A stretch of 64,000 nt of DNA from JAVBUY01 sp031552735 (GTDB lineage: Bacteria > Bacillota > Clostridia > Christensenellales > Aristaeellaceae), in NCBI GenBank assembly GCA_031552735.1, contig JAVBMF010000003.1:16471-80470 (forward strand), read 5' to 3'. Positions 54,201 to 63,200 of this stretch are shown here, piece after piece. Positions within the stretch are counted from its first letter, which is position 1, and the number at the start of each line of letters is the position of its first letter. Under the pieces are notes generated by a model, which saw only the letters and a program-made list of their open reading frames with translations, made no database searches and had not been told where the DNA came from. A program made the translations under genes and the position numbers.

Positions 54201-57200
54201 TTCACCAGCGTGGACACGTTGCGAATCACAAAGTGCGCACCGGCCAGCAGTTTGTCGTCGGCGATGTCGCGCTTCTCAAAGGTGATGCTGCCGATGGTGA
54301 TCGGGTTGCTGATCTGCAGCGAGTAGAGGCGCGGGTTGGTGTCCGTACGGTTCGTCGAGAACGCAAGCGGCTGATAGGTGTTGTCATGGTTGGCGGGCGC
54401 TGTCTTTTCGATCAGCACATAGTCGCCTTCCAGCAGCAGCTTCGTGTCGTTCTTGGTGCTCGCCTTGCCGGTGCTGTCGGTGGTCAGCGTCATGTAGGCG
54501 CTGGCACCGTCATTGGGTACGCCGTCGGTCACGTCCGCGGCCTTGTAGATCTCGAAGATCGCGTTGGCCAGCAGGTTGCCCGCCGGGTCGCTCTTCTCGA
54601 TATCAATGTACAGCGGCGTGTCGGTGTACGCGTGCGTCCAGTCGAGCTTGTACTCCTGCTCCAGCGCGGCGATGGCGGGCACGCGCGGGTCGCCCACATA
54701 GAAGGCGTCCTGATGCAGCGTCGCGTCGTCGATCGCGTAGCCGTCCGGAGCGTAAATCTCCTGGATGCTGTAGGTGCCCCACGGCAGCGAGATGGTCAGC
54801 TCGCCCGCATCCGGGATCAGCACGACCAGCGCACCCACGTTGGCCTTGTACTTCTCGTAGCGGGTACCGGCGGCTTCGGTGCCGTCGATCACATGGATCA
54901 CGTCGTCGTTATCCAGCTTCGCCAGGTAGTTGTCCCAGGTGCCGTCGTTGTAGTCATCCTCGCAGATGATCATTACTTCGGCGCCGCCAACTTTCTCCTT
55001 GCTCACGCTGTCGGTCTTGGTGAGGGTCAGCGTGCCCAGGTCGGCGTAGTCGATCACCGCGTCGTCGCGGACGATGAAGTCCTGGTACGCTCTAAACGGC
55101 GTGGTATCCTCGCCATAGATATAGATGGCTTTGTCGGCGGCGATGGTCAGCGAGAACGGAGCCACCGGCTGATAGCCGATCGGCGGTTCGGTCTCGAAGA
55201 ACCAGTAGGTCTCGCCCACCACCCACGGGATGAAGGTGTCCGGATCGCTGTTATCGTTGAGATACCAGCTCGGGTAAGCGCCCGTGGAGGGCTGGGTCGT
55301 GATGCTGAAGCCGCCCAGCGCCTTGATCTGTGCCGGGGTCATGCTGTCGGTGACCTGCTGCTTCTGCGCATCGGTCAGGACAGTGAATCCCGCGGGCTCC
55401 AGGTTGGCGCCGCTGGCATCGACCTTGTGCAGCATGAAGCTGATGGCCGGGTTGGTGAAGGTCGTGGATACGTTCACCACATAGCCGCCATAGGTCGTGG
55501 TCGGCAAGAGCTTCTGCGGGTCGCCGATGTAGACATTCTTCGTGGCGGTGTCAAAGATGACGTAGCCGTCCGGCGCGGAAATCTCGCGCACGGTGTACTG
55601 GCCCCACGGCAGGTTCTCGATCTTGATCTTGCCGTCACTGGCGGTGGTGGCGATCAGCGAGTCAACCGGCAGCTCGTAATAGGGGCTATCCGCGTCCTCG
55701 CTCTCGGTCTGTGTCACCAGATGCAGGCCGGTCGGCATCACGCCGGCTTTCAGCGCGGCGAGGTAGTCGGCATACGTGTCCGGCAGAATGGTGTTCACAT
55801 TCGCGACCAGGAAGGACACATCGGCCAGCGGACGACGGTTGGTCTCCGCAAGTTCGCCCTTGGTCAGCGACACAGCGTCCTTCTTGAGTTCCAGCGAGCC
55901 CACGCCCACCGTGTTGTGGAAGGTGGTGACGTTCGGGTCGGCGTCGATAACCTCCGCCAATGCGTAGGCATGTGTGCCTTCGGTCGTGGCGTTGCCAATC
56001 CAGCGCTGGATGTCGGCGACGGTCACGTTGTCAACCTGCGCGATCGCCGGATCAATGCCCGGCAGCGTGAAGGTGTGGGTATCGACGATGTAGCCGTTGG
56101 GGGCGAGCGTTTCCGCCACCGTGTAGCTAACAAAGCGATTCAGACCAATCAGGTTGTACACGCCATCCTCGTCGGTCACCGCGCTGATCGCGGTGCCGGC
56201 GCTCGGCGTGGCGGTGATGGTCACACCCTCCACCGGGTCGCCCTTGTCGTCAACCTTCAGGCCGCTGAAGTCATACAGCAGGCCCAGACCGCCATCGAGC
56301 GTACGGTCGATCGAGGTCTTGCCATTCTCGACCGTCGCGGTGATGTAGTCGTCGTCGGTGGCGTTGTTCGGGCGCAGCCAATAGCTGGTGGTCTGCGCAC
56401 CGGGCTCACCGGTGGTCACAGCGACCAGGTTGCTGTCCAGCTTCGCGCCCGCAGTCGTGCTGAAGTTCGTAACCGGGCGCATGCCGTTGGGCACATTCAC
56501 GCTCAGTTTGTACTTGTACTGCGACGACACGTTGGCGTTGAAGCTGCCATCGAACGGCACAATGTTGTTGAAGAGATAGTTCCAGCGATAGGCGCCGTCG
56601 GTCCCAAAGACCAGGTTGCCCGCGCTGTTGGTCTGGATGGTGTCGGTGGTGCTGTTGATGAGCCCGCCGCCAGAAGTGCGGAACTCATAGCTGTGCAGCG
56701 TCACACCCACATCCTGGATGCCCGGCTCGTTCGCGTTCTGCACGCCGTCGCCGTTGATATCCAGCCAGATCAGGTCGCCACGCTCGGTGGGCGGCGGAAT
56801 GATGGTCGAGCGCACGGTGTTGATTTCGGTCGGATCGACGGTGGTGCTCCACTTGCCACCGCGCTGCATGTTGTAGAATGCGTTGTTGTTGGCCGTGGTG
56901 TAATAGATGTTCATCGCCTGCGCGAAGCTGAGCTGGCGCAGCGGATCGGACACGGTTTCCACCAGGCTGGGCACCTTACAGGTGACTTCCACCGTGACCT
57001 GAGAATACGGCGGAATCTCCCAGTTCACAAACTCCAGATCAAAGCCAGCGAACACGGTATTGGGCGCGACGAGGGCGTCCAGACCAGTGAACTGGTTGCT
57101 GGGGCTTACGAACGTTTCGCCTGCCGCGGTGGGCAGCGCGGTGCCGTTCTTCAGGGAAGTGGCGACCAGCGACTTCAGACCCGCGTAGGTATTGCCATTC

Positions 57201-60200
57201 TGGCGCACCAAGCGCAGGGTGGGCAGCGGCTGGCTGGCCAGCAGCTCACCATCGCCATCGCGGACGACCACGCTGATCTCGTCCAGCGCCGGTTGCCAGG
57301 TGGAAGCCTTCGCGCCCGCCACAGAGCGGCCCGCGTCGCTGCCCATCCACGGCAGGATGTCCACGATGCGCAGATTGCCCATCTTGTAGTTCGGCTCGTT
57401 CGGGAAGGTGTCGCTGAACTCGACGTTCAGGCGGTACGTCACCTTGCCGCCGGTGAAGGAGCTGGCGACAGTATCCATGACAAACTCATTGCTGCCCGAC
57501 ACATCGCCGCGCACCGACTTGGTGGCGGTGGTCTGCGAGACCGCCTTGAGCTCGTAACGGCTGTGGCTCTCCAGCATGCCCGCCATGGTCGCGAAGCGGC
57601 TGGTGGTCATGCCCGCGCCCACGGTGGTGAGCTTCTCATAGAGCTCATCGCCGGGCAGGATCGGCGTTTCCTTCTTGAGGGTCTGGGTCTTGTAGCGGTA
57701 GAAGGGCAGGCCATCCGGGTTGCCCGCGTGGACCGGGATCGCCGCCGGGGTGCCCGCGTAGGCGTCATTGTACTCAATGATGTCCACATTGCTGGGCATG
57801 GTCTGCGGCACCATACCGGTGATGGTCAGCACGATTTGCTGGCCGGGCTTGAGTTCGCCCTTGAAGTACAGCGCCAGGTACGAGTCGTTCTGGGTGTCCT
57901 TGGCCGCATACGGCGTATCGCCGATGTGCATGTCCGGACCGGACAGCTCGTGCACGGTGCTGCCTTCCAGCGTCAGGTAATCGTGATCCTGCACCGGGGT
58001 AGCGCCCTCGACCAGCGCCCACTTGACGTCGGGCACGTAGACGCCATTGACCAGCTTGGTCGTGATGGCGAAGTCCTCGGGCAGGCGGTCGATCAGGATC
58101 GGGTCAATCATCGGACCCGTGGTGGTCGGATCGCTGGTGTTGTAGTTGACCAGCGTCACCTGATAGGTCATCAGACGGTTCTTGCTGACTTCCACAGGCG
58201 CACGCAGATCCTCGATCACGTCGGTCATCGTTTCGATGATCGGCTCGGTGCCCAGGCTGATCAGACGCTTGAGCAGTTGGAGCGTCGGGATGGCGCGGGT
58301 ATCCGGCGCCTTCACGTCGTCCTCGGCGTAGATCGGCGGCAGATCTTTGATGGTTTCGCTGATGCCGTCGCCGGTCATCGGGAAGAACGAGGCCTCTACC
58401 ATCGCGGCGTTGCGCGCGACGCGCACCGCGCGGCGCAGGGTTTCGCCGTCGCTCTCGAAGCCGTCGGGCTGCTTGTAGAAGTCCACCGTGTAGTGGATTT
58501 CGCCCGGGGTGAAGTCCACACCCGGCTTGTTGTAGCTCACGCGGAACGCGCGCACCTTCTCGCCAGGCGCGAAGGCATTGGCGTTGAGGGACTGCGCCGT
58601 CGCCAGCGACAGGTTATCCGCAGCGACCTTCCACTCGGACTCGGCGATGGTCTCGGCCGACGCAGCATCAAAGGCAGCATACTCGACCTTGGCAGTGATC
58701 GCCTTGCGCGTCTTGCCTTCGTCGCCGGTGCCCACGGCGGCCGCGATTTCAGCGGTCGTCATCTCGCAGGTGGCGGCGCCGATCTGAATGCTGGTGATGG
58801 CGTACATGTCCTTCACGTACTCATCGAAGTCCAGCTTATTGGCGCTCGGGAACGCATGCGTGGCGCCGCCGGGCGTGATGTCGGCGATGAAGTCATTCGC
58901 GTCCGCGCTGAACTTCGGTCCGAAATCCGTGATCCGGTAGCTCTCGTACGGCAGGTCGTTCTGGCCATCCTCCCAGGCGGAGGTCTTGGTGTTCCACAGC
59001 TTCATGAAGTCATAGAGCGTGTAGGTCACGGTGTCGATGACGTTGCCCGCGGTGGGATCAACGTTCATCAGCGGTCCGACCAACTCATCCTTGTTGGACT
59101 TCTTGAAGATGGAATTCGGGTTCTCGGCGTAGGGGTAGTTGTAGACGTTGATGCGCTGCATCAGGCCCACACTGATTTCCGGGTTGTTCGGATCCCAGGT
59201 CAGGGTCACGGCCGTCGTCGGATTCTCCGGCAGACGGTACAGCGACGCGGACTCACCCGGGCGCGTCGGCGGCACGAGCTCTTCAATAATGAAGATCGAG
59301 CCATTGACGGTATCGAGGATGGACAGACCACTGAGCTTCGCGCGGCCGGTCACGGTGAATTCACCATCGACCACTTCGGTCTGGTTGCCGCCCTCGATGA
59401 CGGGCAGGTTGATCGGCGCGGCGGTGGGATTGACGATCGGATTGCCGAGCGCATCCTTCATGCCGTAGCTGATCTTGAACTTCGCCGGCCAAGTGGCGAT
59501 ATTTTCGGGATCCTTGGTGCCGTCCACAAACTTGACGACCTCAATCTGGGCGTCGTAGTTGTGGTAGCCGACCATGTTCAGGGTATGGTTCGCACGGTCA
59601 TTCATGACCGAGTTGAAGTGATACAGGTGCAGCTCGGTGACGCCCGGATTCTCCGGGTCGTTGACGCGAGTCTTGATCGGCAGCAGCTCCGGCGGGACCG
59701 GCGTGCGATCGTCCTTGGAGATATCGCGAACTTTCTCGAGGCGATAGTAATCCACCGGCTCGATCTGGATCGCATAATGGTAGTTCGCGGGCAGGTCTGC
59801 CCAGGTGGCCTGGATCTTGTGGTCACCGGTCAGCTTGGTAACCTGCTCGGAGAACAGGCCGTCCTCGTCCACGTCCCAGCCCTCGGGCGCCATGTCATCG
59901 ACCGGCATCAGGATCTGATCCTGGCCGCGGCCGTAGAACAGGCGAACCTTCACGTTCTCGACGATATCGGCGAGGTTATCGTGCAGGTACTCGGGGATCC
60001 CGTTGCGGTAGGAGACGTAGTAATCTTCGTAGGTAACCTTGCCCGACGCATAGTCGTGCATCTCTACGATCGGGGCGACTTCATTGGGATGGAGCACAAC
60101 TTCTACGCGCAGGTTTTTCGGGTCGCGCACGTAGTTGGTCGGCGGCGCAACTTCTTCGAATACCAGCGTCGCCTCAGTCAAATCCCTCGGCAGCGCCACA

Positions 60201-63200
60201 TCGACATACAGCTCGCCATTGGCGCCGGTGGAGATCTCGTTGTTGTTGAGATCTTCCTGGCCGGTGATAATCGCGCAGCCCTTTTCCTTGCTCATGAAGT
60301 CATAGCGGTTGCTGGTGTCGTAACGGTCGGGGTTCTCCACCTCGTACGTTATGCCCTTGATGGTCTCGGTGGTGTTGGCGATGCTCGTGTCCTTCAGGAA
60401 GTACACGACATACTTCGCACCGGCCAGGCGCTTGACTTTTTCGTCAAACTTGACCAGCGAGGCGCGCGCGCGCTGGGTGATATTGGAGACATTCAGCGTC
60501 ACGTTCGGCGGCATCAATTGGCCGTCGATCTTCGTGCCCTCTTTGTAGACCGTGATCGGCCAGAAGCCCTGCATGGTGTCAGGCGTAGGCAGCGTGCCGT
60601 GCGTCGGATCTTTATCGATCTGTAGCGAGGCCTTCTTGTCATAGACGACAGCCGTGCCTTCTTCCTGCACCCAGTAGTTGCCCGGGGCCAGGCCAGCGCT
60701 GCCGGTATACACCGAGTACTCGGTGCTCGGCTGCACAGCAGCCAGCGTCAGCGTCACAGAGCTGAAGATTTTAGAGGTGTCGGGCACGCCCGCGACCACT
60801 TCAGACTCTTTATAGACGATGAACTTGATGCTCGACAGATTCGCCGAGTCGTTGTAGATCGCCCCGGTGCCATCCTTGAACCAGTAGATGCGCTTGGTGA
60901 TGGACAGACCGGTATCCTTGAAGTTAGCAAACTTGCCATAGCTCCCGCCCGTGGCCATGAGCACGACCGCATCGGCGTTGACAGTCGCCACATAGCTGCT
61001 GCCCCGCAGCTGCGTCTCGGTAAAGGAGAAAGCGATCGGCGGCATAGAGGTCGGGTTGTATTCCGGAGGCGGCAGGGTCTCCTTGAGGTAGTACTGCTTG
61101 CCCGGAACCAGGCCGCTAAAGGCCACCCTTCCGTCCGCGCCGGAGTTGGTCGAGGCGGAACCGTGCACCTCGAAGGCGGTGCTGTCCGCCGGTTTTAGGC
61201 AGGCTGCGTCGGTGTACAGCGTGAACTGCGCACCGGGCAGATCCTTATCCTCGCCATCAACCTTCTTAAAGATCAGGCTGTAGCGCGTCGGGTTCTTCCA
61301 GGTCAGGGTCATCTCGTATTCGCTGGTCGCCTCGTTGGTGGCGCCGCTCCACTTGATGACGCTGTTGTCCGGAATCGGATCGGTGATCGGATTCACATTG
61401 GCGATGATCGCGCCAGTCGAAGACCCATAACGGAACTCCGGCACGCCATCGGCGGGGATGTTCATCCAGATGATGCTGTTGGCGGGCTTGTAGAAGTTCT
61501 TGTTGGTTTCGGCATCCGCGCGGCGCTCGGTGATCAGGTACGCGCCGATCTCGGTGATGTTGTACACCAGCGTGTTGCCGTTGACGGCGGTTGTGCGCGT
61601 CGTGGCGCCGCTCGGGCCCTGGATATCAAAGATGACATCCTGGACATTTTCGCCGTTGGTGCCCTCCTTATGGATGGTCAGGGCGATCTTGCGGCTGTTG
61701 TTGACCTTGAAGGTCGTGATCTCTTTGTCCGGATCCTTGACGATCTTCGACGCGTCCACGCCGGGTGCGGTCAGCACGCCGTTGTAGGCGACGGTGAAGT
61801 CGATCTTCCAGTTCGCGTCAAACAGCAGGCCCTGCGGGCGCACTGCCGGCGAGGAGTCGGCGTTCTCCTTGAGGGTGTACGAACCGGCTTCCAAACGGTA
61901 CTCTGGATTGCCCGCCTCCGCGGTGTTCAGGAAGGTCACGATGCCGTTGCCGTCGGACAGCCCGGTGGCAACCTTCACGCCGCTCTTGAACAGGTCGAAA
62001 CGGACGTTGGCCAGCACTCTGCCGGTGAACACATCACGCTTCTCCAGTCGGGTGATGGGCTTCTTCGGGAAGAGCACATCCAGCGAGACAAAGTCGTCGC
62101 TCGCGCCCATGATGACGTCGCGCTGCACGGTGTACTTGGCGCTCTCGCCCAGCACCACCGTATAGTCGCCCAGCGTCTGGCCGGAAGGCGCGGTCAGCTT
62201 GACGCTATCCTGGCCCACAAAGACCAGAATTTCGTCGTAGTTGAAGTAAATCTTCTTCTGCGCTTCGGTCAGCGTGGCCACCAGCTTGTAGGTGCCCACA
62301 TCCAGGCCGGTCAGCACAGCCATGCCGTTGTCCAGGGTCACACCGGTCTTGATGACGGCGCCACCGATGGTCTTCAGCTCGAAGGTCACACCCACGAGGC
62401 GGTCGGCGAGCGGACGGCCATTGGCCTCATAGGTCAGCTCATCCATCGCATTCAGGTGCAGATCCATGCGCTCCGGATTGGTCACATAGTATTCCTTGAC
62501 CGAGCCGGATTGCAGCTTGGGCAGGCGGATCAGGTTCAGGCTGTTCAGCCAGTTGCCAGTGATCTCGGTCGCCCCCGCAGTAAAGGTATCCTCGTTATGC
62601 GTGTTCACATAGCCGGCGACGCTGTTCATTTCCACCAAGTAGACCTCGGTGCCATTGGGCAGCGGCGGCGACACGATGAAGCCGTTGTAGTCGGTGGTCA
62701 GCACCAGCGGCGCTTCCGGATCGGAGCCATTGATGCCCCAACGATCCTTGATGCGAACCAACGTGCCATTCTCGTCCTTATAGTAGGCATAGTACTGCAC
62801 GCCTTGCAGCGGGCGGATGCCGATCGACGGCGCAGCGTTGAGCGACACGCCATAGCTGGCGACATTCAGGCCATTCATCCAGCGGCCGAAGATGTCGTCG
62901 CGGTGGTTCATGGCCAGGCCAGCGTTGCCGCCAAACTGCGACATGCTCGCCGGGAACGCATTCTTCAGCGTCTCCCACGCGGTTGCGCTGGCGGTGTTCG
63001 GCTGGAAGCCGATCGTGCGCACACGGAACCAGGCCGATCCAGACATGATGTTCTTGACCGGGCTGTCCACCAGGACGGTGTCGTCCATGTTCTTGGCGCC
63101 CTTGAGGTAGCCGCCGCAATGGATCCATACCGGCTCGGGTTTCACGGCCAGTTCGGATTCCACAGCGCCCTTGAGGATCTGCTGCTGAGTGGGCTTGAGC

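Noticed and set aside
50225..60625. Plus-strand open frame of 3,466 codons
   Set aside because: It lies exactly antisense and codon-aligned to the giant surface gene. Its translation is Arg/His/Val/Gly-rich with no domain, and its start has no ribosome site. It reflects missing TTA/CTA/TCA codons in the sense gene.
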